Positions 8,922-17,793 of a DNA stretch of 64,000 nt are shown piece by piece. The position numbers and the translations under genes are program-made. The notes under the pieces are model-generated. The model saw only the letters and a program-made list of their open reading frames with translations, had not been told where the DNA came from and did no database searches. Source of the DNA: an uncultured Bacteroides sp. (GTDB lineage: Bacteria; Bacteroidota; Bacteroidia; Bacteroidales; Bacteroidaceae); NCBI GenBank assembly GCA_949294185.1, contig CASFGA010000010.1, positions 1 through 64,000 of the forward strand, read 5' to 3'. Each line of letters begins with the position of its first letter. Positions within the stretch are counted from its first letter, which is position 1.

Positions 8922-9001
8922 GACAGGAGAATATCAGATTTCCTCCCTCATGAAATTCCGGTTTGGACAGCGCCGTTCCGGTCTTTTTCCTGCATATAAC
9001 C

Positions 9002-9655
9002 TCATTTTTGAATCCGCCCGTCCAGCAGATGAATCGTGCGGTCTGTCTGGGCAGCCAAGCCCTCATCGTGGGTGACTATGACAAAAGTCTGGTTCAGACG
9101 GTCACGCAATTCAAAGAACAGCCGGTGAAGCTCTTCCTTGTTCTGCGTATCCAGACTGCCCGAAGGTTCATCGGCAAGCACCACGGCAGGATGATTCATC
9201 AGTGCCCGCGCCACCGCCACACGCTGCTTCTCTCCCCCCGACAGTTCGGCAGGCTTGTGTGAAGCGCGCTCCGACAGCCCCATCATTTCCAGCATCTCCA
9301 TCGCCCGCTTGCGCGCCGTTCCGGCAGAAGCTTCCTGAATCAAAGCCGGAATCATGACATTTTCGAGTGCCGTAAACTCCGGCAGAAGCTGATGGAACTG
9401 AAAGACGAAACCGATCTCCTTGTTACGGAAAGCCGACAGTCTTCTTTCGTTCAGCCTGCCTACATCCATGCCGTTTATCCGGACAGACCCGCCGTCCGGC
9501 CTGTCCAACGTACCCATTATCTGAAGCAATGTCGTCTTGCCCGCCCCACTTGGCCCGACAATACTCACCACTTCCCCCTTTCCGATGGTCAGGTCGATTC
9601 CCTTCAACACCTGAAGCGAACCGAAACTTTTTGTTATTCCTTGAAGCTCTATCAT
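9002..9655 (-). CDS. lolD: LolD-like ABC transporter ATP-binding protein
   Basis: 217-residue ABC ATPase of the MacB/LolD family. Walker A is GPSGAGKTT (about residue 34), the Q-loop lies in [19 protein letters not shown], the signature is [15 protein letters not shown], and Walker B with D-loop is [12 protein letters not shown]. The H-loop is VTHDEGLA. The [10 protein letters not shown] wording and short length are typical of LolD, which powers release of lipoproteins from the inner membrane. No LolC/LolE permease gene is adjacent, so a partner must be encoded elsewhere and the assignment is by similarity only. It starts 5 bp after tcdA, in the antiporter-tcdA-lolD operon. Confidence 0.82.
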   Translation of the reverse strand: MIELQGITKSFGSLQVLKGIDLTIGKGEVVSIVGPSGAGKTTLLQIMGTLDRPDGGSVRINGMDVGRLNERRLSAFRNKEIGFVFQFHQLLPEFTALENVMIPALIQEASAGTARKRAMEMLEMMGLSERASHKPAELSGGEKQRVAVARALMNHPAVVLADEPSGSLDTQNKEELHRLFFELRDRLNQTFVIVTHDEGLAAQTDRTIHLLDGRIQK

Positions 9656-9660
9656 CTTTC

Positions 9661-10383
9661 CTACAGTTTCCTAATCACATATTCCGCCAGATAACAGCCG
9701 AAAACAGCCGGCATGTAGCTCACCGTTCCGGCAGTAGACTTCTTGTTCTCCTCATCATCCACCCGAATCACGGCATCCGCATCGGCCTGCTCGGTGCTGA
9801 ACACCACCGGAAGCTTCCGCTTCATTCCCATTTTCTGAAGCCGTTTTCTCACCGCCTTGCTCAATCCGCAGTGATACGTGTCCCATAAATCGGCAAAACG
9901 TATCTGCGTAATGTCTTTCTTCGCTCCCGCACCCATGCTGCTCACTATCCTGATTCCGCGCTGAAGGGCATGATAAATCAGATAACATTTGGGAGCCACC
10001 GTATCAATGGCATCTATCACGAAATCAAACCTTGCACTGTCGAGCAGCCGGGGGATAGCCTCATCCTTCAAATAGACCGGAAGCACGGTCAGCTCCAGCT
10101 CCGGATTGATATCCTTGAAACGCTCAGCCAGCACCTCTGCTTTCGGCCGTCCCAATGCCGAATGCAGGGCCGGCAACTGCCGGTTGATATTCGTCGGCTG
10201 CACGGTATCCGCATCCACTATCGTCATCCTTCCCACTCCCGCCCGGCAGATCATCTCGGCGGCATAAGCACCCACGCCGCCCAGTCCCACCACCAGCACA
10301 TGAGCCTGACGCAGGCGGTTCATCTTTTCCGTCCCCAACAGCAGTTCGGTACGCTGCTGCCACTCCCTCATATCCTCATTCAT
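9661..10383 (-). CDS. tcdA: tRNA threonylcarbamoyladenosine dehydratase (TcdA/CsdL, E1-like)
   Basis: ThiF/MoeB-fold enzyme of 240 residues that cyclises t6A37 of tRNAs to ct6A using ATP. The nucleotide-binding loop is [19 protein letters not shown], followed by [26 protein letters not shown] and the C-terminal [11 protein letters not shown] are characteristic of TcdA rather than MoeB. The ATG overlaps the stop of the upstream antiporter gene by 4 bp (ATGA), indicating translational coupling. Confidence 0.9.
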   Translation of the reverse strand: MNEDMREWQQRTELLLGTEKMNRLRQAHVLVVGLGGVGAYAAEMICRAGVGRMTIVDADTVQPTNINRQLPALHSALGRPKAEVLAERFKDINPELELTVLPVYLKDEAIPRLLDSARFDFVIDAIDTVAPKCYLIYHALQRGIRIVSSMGAGAKKDITQIRFADLWDTYHCGLSKAVRKRLQKMGMKRKLPVVFSTEQADADAVIRVDDEENKKSTAGTVSYMPAVFGCYLAEYVIRKL

Positions 10384-12527
10384 GATTCCTTCTTAAACCA
10401 TTTATAAAACCAGTTGCCCACCTTGTCATAATATTGTGTCTCGGCAAATCCGCGCGGATCGGCGAAAGTCAGCGATTCATTCGGGTCTCCCTTCTGGTCG
10501 GGATAAAGCAACATGATGCTGTTGTTATTGAAATATTTTGAAATCTGCATCGGCAGACGCTCGAATGCCGAATCATACGAAATGGAGCCGCGCCGCGAAC
10601 TGACTATCACCAACAGATGGTCATAGTTTACCTGTCCGGTGATGATCAGCAGGTCGTCCCAATCCTCCAGTTCCTGGTATTCAGTCAGCACATCCTTATG
10701 CTTTTTCTGGATATATCCCCTGATGTAACCCAAGGTCTGCGGATGGGCAAAAAAGTGCAGACGGCATCCCAACTGACTGCTCATGCGGCACAAATGCACA
10801 ATCCACTTCACAAAACCATGTTCAAACTCCGCTTTGGGAGGGACGGCCACAATAATACGCCGCAATGTATTCACTGGCATCAGAAAACGGGCCACCATCA
10901 CTTGCAGATAAGTGCCTTTCAAAAGATTTTCCGTCAGATTGCCGAAAAAGGAGTCCACGATGCTTGCCTTATGATGCAGACCGATAATGATGCTTGTCGC
11001 GTCATTCTCCTTGGCCGTATGCAGGATACCCGTAGTAATGTTCAGGTCGAAACGGCTGACCGTCTTCAGCGGAACATTCGCCGATGCCGCAATCTGCGCC
11101 GCCCGCTCCAGACTCCGCTTACCTCTCATCTCCAGCCTCACCGAATCATTGCTGTCATTTATCACACTCAATGCCACCAGATTGTTAATCTGCTTTTCAT
11201 CACGCACCACCAAAGCCAGATTCATCAGGCTGTCCAGTGTCTCCGGATTCGCCACCGGAATAAGAAAACGCTCCTTCTCCTGCCCTTCCCTCTCTTCCAG
11301 TTCCGCATCGCTCATCGCCACCCGCTTTGCCGCGTTTTCCGTGATAAACGAACTCACCACGCAAGTCACCAATATCAGCAGAATGGTACCGTTCAGCACA
11401 TCTTCATTCAGCAGGCGCTCACCGTTGGGCTGAATGATGTTGTATCCCACCATTACCGCCGCCAGCGTAGCCGCCGCCTGGGCATTGCTCAGCCCGAACA
11501 TCAGTTCACGTTCCACCGCGCTCATCCGGAAAATCTTCTGCGTTCCCCACGAAGCAATCCATTTGCCCGTAAGCGCCACCACAATCATCACACACGCCAC
11601 CTTCAGCGAATCGATATGTCCGAACAATACATTCACATCTATCAACATACCTACTCCTATCAGGAAATAAGGGATAAACAGCGCATTGCCTACAAACTCC
11701 AGATGGCTCATAAGCGGAGAGACATGAGGAATCAGGCGGTTCAGCACCAGACCGGCCAAAAACGCGCCCAAAATGCCCTCCATACCGATAACCTCCATCA
11801 GGCCGGCTCCCAGAAACACCATAGCCAACACAAAGATAAACTGCACCACATTGTCCGTATAGCGGCGGAAGAACCAGCGTCCGATGCGCGGAAAAACATA
11901 CATGATCACCACACTGAGCACAACCACCTTCACCAACAGCCATACCCAGAAGAAGCCCGATGTGCCTTCTTCATTAAACATGCCCGCAATCACCGCCAGC
12001 ACAAGCAGCGTAAGCGTATCCGTCACCGCCGTTCCTCCCACAGCAATGCCCACCGCCCGATGGCGGTTGATGCCATAACGAATGGCAATCGGGTAGGCAA
12101 TCAGGGTGTGCGAGGCATACATACTGGCCAACAGCACGGAAGTTATCAGCCCATAGCCCAAGAGATGGATATTTGTCCAGATACCGATACCTAACGGGAA
12201 TATGAACGCAAGGAGTCCGAGCACGGTCGCCTTCGTCCGAATGCTCTTGAAATCCTCCATATTCATTTCCAGTCCGGCAAGAAACATGATGTAATACAGT
12301 CCCACCTTGCCGAAAAGCTCGAAGCTGCTGTCGCGGGCCAGTATGTTGAAGCCATGCTCCCCCACCACCAGTCCGGCCAGAATCATGCCGATGATATGCG
12401 GAATGCGCAGACGCTCCAGCAAGATCGGTGCAAACAAAATAATCACCAGAACCAAAAAGAATATCCATGTAGGGTCAGTAATCGGGAAATTGATGTCTAT
12501 ATTTATCAAATCAAGCCAATCCTTCAT
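10380..12527 (-). CDS. CPA2-type cation:proton antiporter with cytoplasmic USP-like domains
   Basis: 715-residue inner-membrane transporter. Residues about 20-400 hold roughly 12-13 hydrophobic segments of the Na+/H+ exchanger fold; IPHIIGMILAGLVVGEHG and MFLAGLEMNM near the start are typical. After about residue 430 the protein is soluble and carries two universal-stress-protein-like units (one begins near RFLIPVANPETLDS, another near RRIIVAVPPKAEF), a fusion common in Bacteroidetes antiporters. The transported ion (Na+ or K+) cannot be told. It is the first gene of the operon with tcdA and lolD. Confidence 0.88.
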   Translation of the reverse strand: MKDWLDLINIDINFPITDPTWIFFLVLVIILFAPILLERLRIPHIIGMILAGLVVGEHGFNILARDSSFELFGKVGLYYIMFLAGLEMNMEDFKSIRTKATVLGLLAFIFPLGIGIWTNIHLLGYGLITSVLLASMYASHTLIAYPIAIRYGINRHRAVGIAVGGTAVTDTLTLLVLAVIAGMFNEEGTSGFFWVWLLVKVVVLSVVIMYVFPRIGRWFFRRYTDNVVQFIFVLAMVFLGAGLMEVIGMEGILGAFLAGLVLNRLIPHVSPLMSHLEFVGNALFIPYFLIGVGMLIDVNVLFGHIDSLKVACVMIVVALTGKWIASWGTQKIFRMSAVERELMFGLSNAQAAATLAAVMVGYNIIQPNGERLLNEDVLNGTILLILVTCVVSSFITENAAKRVAMSDAELEEREGQEKERFLIPVANPETLDSLMNLALVVRDEKQINNLVALSVINDSNDSVRLEMRGKRSLERAAQIAASANVPLKTVSRFDLNITTGILHTAKENDATSIIIGLHHKASIVDSFFGNLTENLLKGTYLQVMVARFLMPVNTLRRIIVAVPPKAEFEHGFVKWIVHLCRMSSQLGCRLHFFAHPQTLGYIRGYIQKKHKDVLTEYQELEDWDDLLIITGQVNYDHLLVIVSSRRGSISYDSAFERLPMQISKYFNNNSIMLLYPDQKGDPNESLTFADPRGFAETQYYDKVGNWFYKWFKKES

Positions 12528-12651
12528 ATACTCGTAACGGTCTAATTCATTTTAAAAACAAAAATACGAAAAAAGTTCCACATAGCCCGTTTTTTATTTC
12601 AAAATGTTTTATTTTTGCAGGCAGATTATTAATATATAAAGAAAGAAGAAA

Positions 12652-13662
12652 ATGAAAGTAGCAATTGTTGGTGCGAGCGGAGCCGTGGGACAAGAGTTCC
12701 TGCGCGTGCTCGATGAAAGAAACTTCCCGGTTGACGAGTTACTGTTGTTCGGCTCTTCACGCAGCGCCGGACGAAAATACACGTTCCGCGGAAAAGAAAT
12801 CGAAGTGAAACTCTTGCAGCACAACGATGACTTCAAAGGGGTTGACATAGCCTTTACTTCCGCCGGAGCCGGAACTTCACGGGAGTTTGCCGACACTATC
12901 ACCAAGTATGGAGCTGTGATGATAGACAACTCCAGTGCCTTCCGCATGGATGCCGACATTCCGTTGGTAGTACCCGAAGTCAATGCCGACGATGCACTCG
13001 ACCGTCCGCGCGGTATCATCGCCAATCCCAACTGCACCACAATCCAGATGGTGGTCGCTCTGAAAGCCATCGAGAACCTGACCCACATCAAGCGCGTGCA
13101 CGTATCCACCTATCAGGCGGCAAGCGGCGCAGGGGCGGCTGCCATGGACGAACTTTACGAACAATACCGCCAGGTGCTGGCCGGAGAGCCTGTAACGGTC
13201 GAGAAATTCGCCTACCAACTGGCCTTTAATCTGATTCCGCAAATCGATGTGTTTACGGAAAACGGATATACCAAAGAGGAAATGAAGATGTATAACGAGA
13301 CCCGAAAGATTATGCACTCCGATGTACAGGTAAGTGCCACCTGCGTACGCGTTCCGGCTCTCCGTTCCCATTCAGAAAGCATCTGGGTGGAAACCGAGCG
13401 TCCCGTATCGGTAGAAGAGGCGCGCGAAGCATTCGCCCACGGCGAAGGACTGGTGCTGATGGACAATCCGGAAAAGAAAGAATATCCGATGCCTCTTTTC
13501 CTGGCCGGAAAAGACCCCGTTTACGTAGGCCGCATCCGTAAGGATCTTGCCAACGAAAACGGACTTGCCTTCTGGATTGTAGGCGACCAGATCAAGAAAG
13601 GTGCGGCACTGAACGCCGTACAGATAGCCGAATACCTGATTAAGGTAAAGAATATCGGATAA
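12652..13662 (+). CDS. asd: Aspartate-semialdehyde dehydrogenase
   Basis: 336-residue NADPH-dependent enzyme of the lysine/threonine/methionine/diaminopimelate pathway; it reduces aspartyl phosphate to the semialdehyde. The Rossmann loop [15 protein letters not shown] is at residues 5-19. The catalytic cysteine is Cys128 in NPNCTT, preceded by PEVN. The C-terminal [11 protein letters not shown] carries the substrate-binding region. A -7-like TATTTTTG (12610-12617) lies 35 nt upstream of the ATG, with no convincing -33. It is a single gene, ended by the hairpin at 13694. Confidence 0.95.
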   Translation: MKVAIVGASGAVGQEFLRVLDERNFPVDELLLFGSSRSAGRKYTFRGKEIEVKLLQHNDDFKGVDIAFTSAGAGTSREFADTITKYGAVMIDNSSAFRMDADIPLVVPEVNADDALDRPRGIIANPNCTTIQMVVALKAIENLTHIKRVHVSTYQAASGAGAAAMDELYEQYRQVLAGEPVTVEKFAYQLAFNLIPQIDVFTENGYTKEEMKMYNETRKIMHSDVQVSATCVRVPALRSHSESIWVETERPVSVEEAREAFAHGEGLVLMDNPEKKEYPMPLFLAGKDPVYVGRIRKDLANENGLAFWIVGDQIKKGAALNAVQIAEYLIKVKNIG

Positions 13663-13693
13663 TCTACGTTTATTCCATTCTGTTACATACAGT

Positions 13694-13723
13694 CTCCCCC
13701 ATGCCCTGCAAGGCGTGGGGGAG
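13694..13723 (+). terminator. Terminator after asd
   Basis: CTCCCCCATGCC (13694-13705) pairs with GGCGTGGGGGAG (13712-13723) with one G-U pair and a 6-nt loop, followed by ATTTATTTTA. It lies 31 nt after the asd stop. Confidence 0.8.
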
Positions 13724-13972
13724 ATTTATTTTAGTCCAACATAGACTTTCACGTATCCCAATCCCGTTTTTCCTCCAGACAAAACCTGTTTCCGGCATAA
13801 CCAAAAACAATCTTTATTCGTATCAATCGGACCGGTCTTAAGAAGAAAAAGACAAAATTCCGCCACTACCACCACTCTTTCATATGCTGTATGATAACAA
13901 GACACAAAGAATGGTGAAAGTGGCGAGAGTAAAAAACGAGAAATGCTTTGCTCAAATGAAAAACAAAGGGCA
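13724..13972. other. Intergenic region with imperfect inverted repeat
   Basis: No gene is seen. At 13861-13925 an inverted repeat pairs CGCCACT with AGTGGCG and, inside it, CACCACTCTTTC with CAAAGAATGGTG (two mismatches), around a loop of about 20 nt. It is convergent between asd and the minus-strand cluster and may end the cluster transcript, although no strong T run follows on either strand. Confidence 0.5.
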
Positions 13973-14761
13973 TCAGAACGCGTATCCGAAGCCTACATTC
14001 AGGTAGATGGAATACATGCCGAAATCGATTGTATCAAAGTCTTTGTTGAAGATGTCATTCAATCCCCAGTTCAGGTCAGCATGCACCGTAAGATGCTTGA
14101 AGGCACGCCATTCCACTCCTGCCTGCACGCCCCACTGAAAGTGGCGCAGTTCGTCAGAAAAATCATAAGTAGCCGTATTTCCCTCGCTGAAGTTCACCCG
14201 CGAACCTCCTTGGTCGGGCGTGCGCAGATGCCCGTCATAAACGTATCCGGAAAAGTTACCGTCTGTCAGATAAGAAAGATAAGGGCCTGCCGATACCGAC
14301 CAACGGTCGTTGATGCGATAGTTCGCCAGGATTGGCACAGTAAGATAAGAGTTTTTCACCTTCGTCTGTACTCCTCCAGTCCACAGGCCGGCCAGTTTCC
14401 CCCCGTCGGCGTTCAATATCTCCATGCCGTAGTTTTTGGTCATCGCCTTAGTTTCCATGCTCCGGTTCTCCAGACGGATGCCGAGTGTCAGTCCCCATTT
14501 CTTCTTTTCATCAAACCATTTGGTAGTCCGTCCCTCTATCGAGATGCCTACCCCCGGCCGGTAACTGTCAATGCTCCTTATCTCCTGCGGCAAGGGCAAA
14601 GGCGAAGTGCCGCCGAGATTGAATCCCGCACGCACGGAATACTCCCAACCGTGAAGATAAGAGGATATGATACTCTGATTGCGGTCTTTCTGTGCCTGTA
14701 CGGACAGTATGCCTATGCCCCAAAAGGCTGTCATAAACAAAAATGCTACTTTCTTCATCAC
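13973..14761 (-). CDS. Outer-membrane beta-barrel protein (PorT-like)
   Basis: 262 residues with a Sec signal peptide ending near VQAQ. The mature part alternates short strands with turns: GWEYSVRAGFNLGG, WGLTLGIRLENRS, SYLTVPILANYRINDRWSVSAGPYLSYL, HFQWGVQAGVEWRAF, and the last strand YSIYLNVGFGYAF, which ends in F as outer-membrane barrels do. The pattern LTVPILANYRINDRWSVSAGPYL is the usual PorT/outer_membrane_beta-barrel signature. It is the last gene of the second PCMD operon, 10 bp after the 383-residue lipoprotein gene. Function unknown; it may be the membrane partner of the lipoproteins. Confidence 0.82.
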   Translation of the reverse strand: MMKKVAFLFMTAFWGIGILSVQAQKDRNQSIISSYLHGWEYSVRAGFNLGGTSPLPLPQEIRSIDSYRPGVGISIEGRTTKWFDEKKKWGLTLGIRLENRSMETKAMTKNYGMEILNADGGKLAGLWTGGVQTKVKNSYLTVPILANYRINDRWSVSAGPYLSYLTDGNFSGYVYDGHLRTPDQGGSRVNFSEGNTATYDFSDELRHFQWGVQAGVEWRAFKHLTVHADLNWGLNDIFNKDFDTIDFGMYSIYLNVGFGYAF

Positions 14762-14771
14762 TTTTCACGGT

Positions 14772-15923
14772 TTATGGTCTGCAAATCAATCTTAGGTTAT
14801 CTACATAAAGAGTGCTTCCTACAGCCCCCTCGAAATAGGCTCCGCGCACGCTCGACGAGCATACGATGGCCAGTTTGTAACGCCCCTCCTGAAGTCCGGC
14901 AGCATCAAAGGTCTTTCGGCTGCTTTCCGGTCTTTCAAACGGTTCGTCAAAATAAATCCATTCGTCGCCCTCCACGATTTCTTCCTGCGGGATGCGCGCC
15001 ATCAGCACAATGTCGGGCGAGGTAAGCGAGTTGTCTCCGTCCAGAAAGTCGGTATTGCTTTTCACTTCATACAGCACCGCATAGATGTCGCACTTGTCGC
15101 GGCGGCCGGACACCACATCGCCATTGGCATCCGTAAACACCTCTCCGGCGCGGAACTTATAGTATCCTTGCAGACGCTCGGGCTGTTGGTAGAACGGGAA
15201 GCCGAACTTGGTAGCGGCACGCGCATCAGTCAGCGCATAACTCAGGTCGAACGAACCGACAAAGATATTGCCCGCCGCAATGGGCATCTTGGGATTGATG
15301 GACATGCCGAAGCTTCCGGTCTCTTTCGTTTCAAGCTTCACGCAGCGGCCTGCATATCCCCCGTCCACCTGCACGGTGGGGTAATCCGTCCGGCTCTTCG
15401 CCATCCCGGTCAGTTCATAGCCCGGATTTCCGCTCACCCATTGCAACAAGCGGCTGTTATCTTCACCCAAAATATTCTGCTCTTCCACAAAAATGTCGTA
15501 AGCGGCGCTCGATCCCTCCAGCAAGTCGTTGAAACCGTATTCCAACGGCAGTTCCGTGTTGATCAGCGTTACATCGTAAACCGTTTCCCATACCCCGTCT
15601 TCCGAAGTCACCGTAAAACTACGAGTATTCCCCCCGCTGAAGTCGTACAGATTGGCCGCCACATCATCGCTTGCATAGGCAGGCGTAGCGGCAATGGTAG
15701 CCTGGTCTGCCAAAGTAAATATCAGTTCCTGCTGCGCATGCGCATTCTGCCGGGGCACATAAATGTTCACCCGCTTGTTTGCCGCATCAATGTTCGCCAA
15801 CTGAATATTGGCTCCCGCCACAGCATCGATGGCGGCCTCGCAGTTCAGCGCCTCATCCTGAATGCACGATGACATTCCGGCACAGGCTGCCAACGCAAAG
15901 AAAAAATTTCTGACTAATCTCAT
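14772..15923 (-). CDS. PCMD-domain surface lipoprotein
   Basis: 383-residue lipoprotein: signal peptide, lipobox MSSC with Cys20, then IQDE, an acidic start consistent with a Bacteroidetes surface-export signal. Residues about 30-120 form a short Ig-like region of cadherin/DUF5018 type (ITLADQ-like TLADQATIAATP, VTSEDGVWETVYDVTLI). The C-terminal part, about 125-383, is a PCMD domain (PF13201, putative carbohydrate-metabolism domain): YAGRCVKLETKET, IAAGNIFVGSFDL, LQGYYKFRAG, CDIYAVLYEV, YKLAIVCSSSVRGAYFEGAVGSTLYVDNLRL. The domain fold is a jelly roll; no catalytic residues are established. It is 113 bp downstream of the calycin/PCMD gene and 10 bp upstream of the barrel gene. Confidence 0.85.
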   Translation of the reverse strand: MRLVRNFFFALAACAGMSSCIQDEALNCEAAIDAVAGANIQLANIDAANKRVNIYVPRQNAHAQQELIFTLADQATIAATPAYASDDVAANLYDFSGGNTRSFTVTSEDGVWETVYDVTLINTELPLEYGFNDLLEGSSAAYDIFVEEQNILGEDNSRLLQWVSGNPGYELTGMAKSRTDYPTVQVDGGYAGRCVKLETKETGSFGMSINPKMPIAAGNIFVGSFDLSYALTDARAATKFGFPFYQQPERLQGYYKFRAGEVFTDANGDVVSGRRDKCDIYAVLYEVKSNTDFLDGDNSLTSPDIVLMARIPQEEIVEGDEWIYFDEPFERPESSRKTFDAAGLQEGRYKLAIVCSSSVRGAYFEGAVGSTLYVDNLRLICRP

Positions 15924-15965
15924 TGGTTTCTGTTTTTTAATTGCCTATTCTTCTTATAATACAAT

Positions 15966-15998
15966 AATCCGGGAAGCATTGTTCAATGCTCCCGGATT
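15966..15998 (-). promoter_or_regulatory. Intra-operon hairpin between the two PCMD genes
   Basis: AATCCGGG and AGCATT (15966-15980) pair with AATGCT and CCCGGATT (15985-15998), with a single bulged base and a 4-nt loop. In the direction of transcription it is followed by ATTGTATTAT, not a clean T run, so a leaky terminator or RNA-processing/stability site is more likely than a full stop. Confidence 0.5.
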
Positions 15999-16035
15999 AA
16001 ACATTTATGATAAATTGCAATGTTGTGAGGTCTGT

Positions 16036-17574
16036 TTATTCACCGATTACTTCCAGTTCGTCTACCCAAAGAGTGCTGTTTGCAGCTCCTTTAAATAGGT
16101 CGCCAGCTTTACTTGAAGAACATACAATGGCTAACTTATACATTTTTGTCTTATCATAAGTCTTGCCTTCCTCCCAAGTAAAGGGAATTTCAAACATTGT
16201 CCAATCAGCCTTGGCCGAACCATCCTGCAATGCAGCCACAGCTACAATCTTGTCTGAATTATTGATGTTTGTGCCATCAAGGGTCTCCGTGCCTGAAGAC
16301 ACTTCATACAATACTGCCTGAATGGAACATTCGTCTATATCATCAGTTATTTCAAAATTCATACCCGTTATCATACTGCCAGTTCCTTTTCCATTAATAA
16401 ACGGAGTACCCGGAGTATATTTATAAGCACCCTTAAAAGTCAAAGGTTTACTTGCATAAACAACACCAAATTTTGTATATTCAATTGTTTCATTACCATC
16501 TCCAAAAGCGAACTTTCCAGTAAACAAAGAGCCTGATGTTACACCTATGCCCATTAAGCTACCTGCAATAGTCTCTCGTGAATCACAAGTAATTAATTTA
16601 ACAGCTTTACCAACATAACCATTCTCCTCTTCAACTACAGGATAACCGCCTAAAGATTCAGCTATTAAAGCAGCTCCTCCATTGGATGTCGCGAGCAAAT
16701 CAGCAGGATTAGGAGTCAAATACGAACCTAATGTTTCTGTAACTTCAGTCCAACCGTCATCAAAAGTAAACTTCATTTGCTTATTCTGCACTGGTGCATT
16801 CACCGTATAGGTAGCAGTCGTTTTTCCGTCCTCCGACAACACAGTATAAGTAACGTTTGAAGAGAAGTCTGTAGCTACGCCGCCTGCCGGAGAAAGGGTT
16901 GCACCTTCAGAAACGGTAATGGTCGGAATCAAGCCTTTCAGCATATCCGGGTCAGCTTCTACAGCATCGGCATTCACGCGGAAAGTGATGGTCTTGTCAT
17001 CGTTGATGACTGGCTGTTCAATCACACAAGCATTAGCCTCATTAGCCGTATCGAAGGTGAAAGAAAGAATGGCAGCCTCTGTCTTTTCAGTTCCCGTCAG
17101 CTTTGTTCCCTCGTAAACCACCTTCACCACCTGGTCGTTCAAGGCCGGAACAGTGATGTCGAGCGTTACGGTCACCTCTCCGTTGGCAATCGTGATGTTA
17201 GAGGCTACCGGACAAGTTCCTACCGGGTCGGGCAAAGCCAGTTCTTCTTCACGCTGGCAAGTATAAACATCGCCGTTCTGCTGCAGCTCACAGTTCTTCA
17301 AAACGACATCGCCCAAAGACATGCCCGAAAAGCTGAAATTGCTGATCGTAAGGTCAATAGCTGTTGCACTCGCCTTTGACACCGTAATGTTCTGGCTGGT
17401 AACAGGAGCAGCCGCACCTGCAACAGTAACAGCCAACGTACCCTTATAGTCTCCCGAAATTTCTTCCTCTATTGCTTGAGTATAGTCCGGTCCCGGTTCA
17501 TCCTCACCGCATGACGGCAAAACAACCGCAGCACAAAAAGCTGCGAACAAATAACAAAACAATCTCTTTTTCAT
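16036..17574 (-). CDS. Calycin-like/PCMD-domain surface lipoprotein
   Basis: 512 residues. Lipobox LPSC with Cys22 is followed by GEDEPG, a typical surface-export start. Residues about 40-155 match the calycin-like (lipocalin-fold) domain of Bacteroidetes: DYKGTLAVTV, ITVSKASATAIDLTISNF, GDVVLKNCELQ. Residues about 165-265 resemble the Ig-like DUF5018 type (AAILSFTFDT, GVATDFSSNVTYTVLSEDGK). Residues about 270-512 form the PCMD domain (GYVGKAVKLITCDS, LFTGKFAFG, LTFKGAYKYTPG, MYKLAIVCSSSKAGDLFKG, STLWVDELEV). It is the first gene of the second operon and has its own promoter at 17622-17652. Ligand unknown. Confidence 0.86.
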   Translation of the reverse strand: MKKRLFCYLFAAFCAAVVLPSCGEDEPGPDYTQAIEEEISGDYKGTLAVTVAGAAAPVTSQNITVSKASATAIDLTISNFSFSGMSLGDVVLKNCELQQNGDVYTCQREEELALPDPVGTCPVASNITIANGEVTVTLDITVPALNDQVVKVVYEGTKLTGTEKTEAAILSFTFDTANEANACVIEQPVINDDKTITFRVNADAVEADPDMLKGLIPTITVSEGATLSPAGGVATDFSSNVTYTVLSEDGKTTATYTVNAPVQNKQMKFTFDDGWTEVTETLGSYLTPNPADLLATSNGGAALIAESLGGYPVVEEENGYVGKAVKLITCDSRETIAGSLMGIGVTSGSLFTGKFAFGDGNETIEYTKFGVVYASKPLTFKGAYKYTPGTPFINGKGTGSMITGMNFEITDDIDECSIQAVLYEVSSGTETLDGTNINNSDKIVAVAALQDGSAKADWTMFEIPFTWEEGKTYDKTKMYKLAIVCSSSKAGDLFKGAANSTLWVDELEVIGE

Positions 17575-17621
17575 ATCAATCTTTTTTGGTTAGTAAAATC
17601 TTCTACATCCAATCACGGGTG

Positions 17622-17652
17622 CAAAGTAAAATCAAACTCTTAACATGAGCAA
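17622..17652 (-). promoter_or_regulatory. Promoter of the second PCMD operon
   Basis: On the minus strand GACCTTG (TTG at 17650-17652), 20 nt, then TTACTTTG (17622-17629) followed by CACCCG. The same two blocks with identical spacing occur upstream of the first operon (27101-27131). The upstream 27 nt is AT-rich and also similar between the two. The leader to the ATG at 17574 is about 40 nt. The region 17653-17793 upstream is AT-rich, with nothing else recognised. Confidence 0.7.
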
Positions 17653-17793
17653 GGTCTAATTGTTTTACTATTGTTCTATTTTTTACTATTCAATATAAAA
17701 TATACCAAAAACAAAAACTTTCATTGTTCTTTCCTTTAGAATATATAGTATATATTTCAACAAAGCATTGGCCATACAAAATCCGGGAACCGG

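Noticed and set aside
10617..12194. Long open frame of 525 codons on the plus strand
   Set aside because: It is antisense to the antiporter gene, His/Gln-rich with no domain pattern, as expected from codon bias on the other strand.
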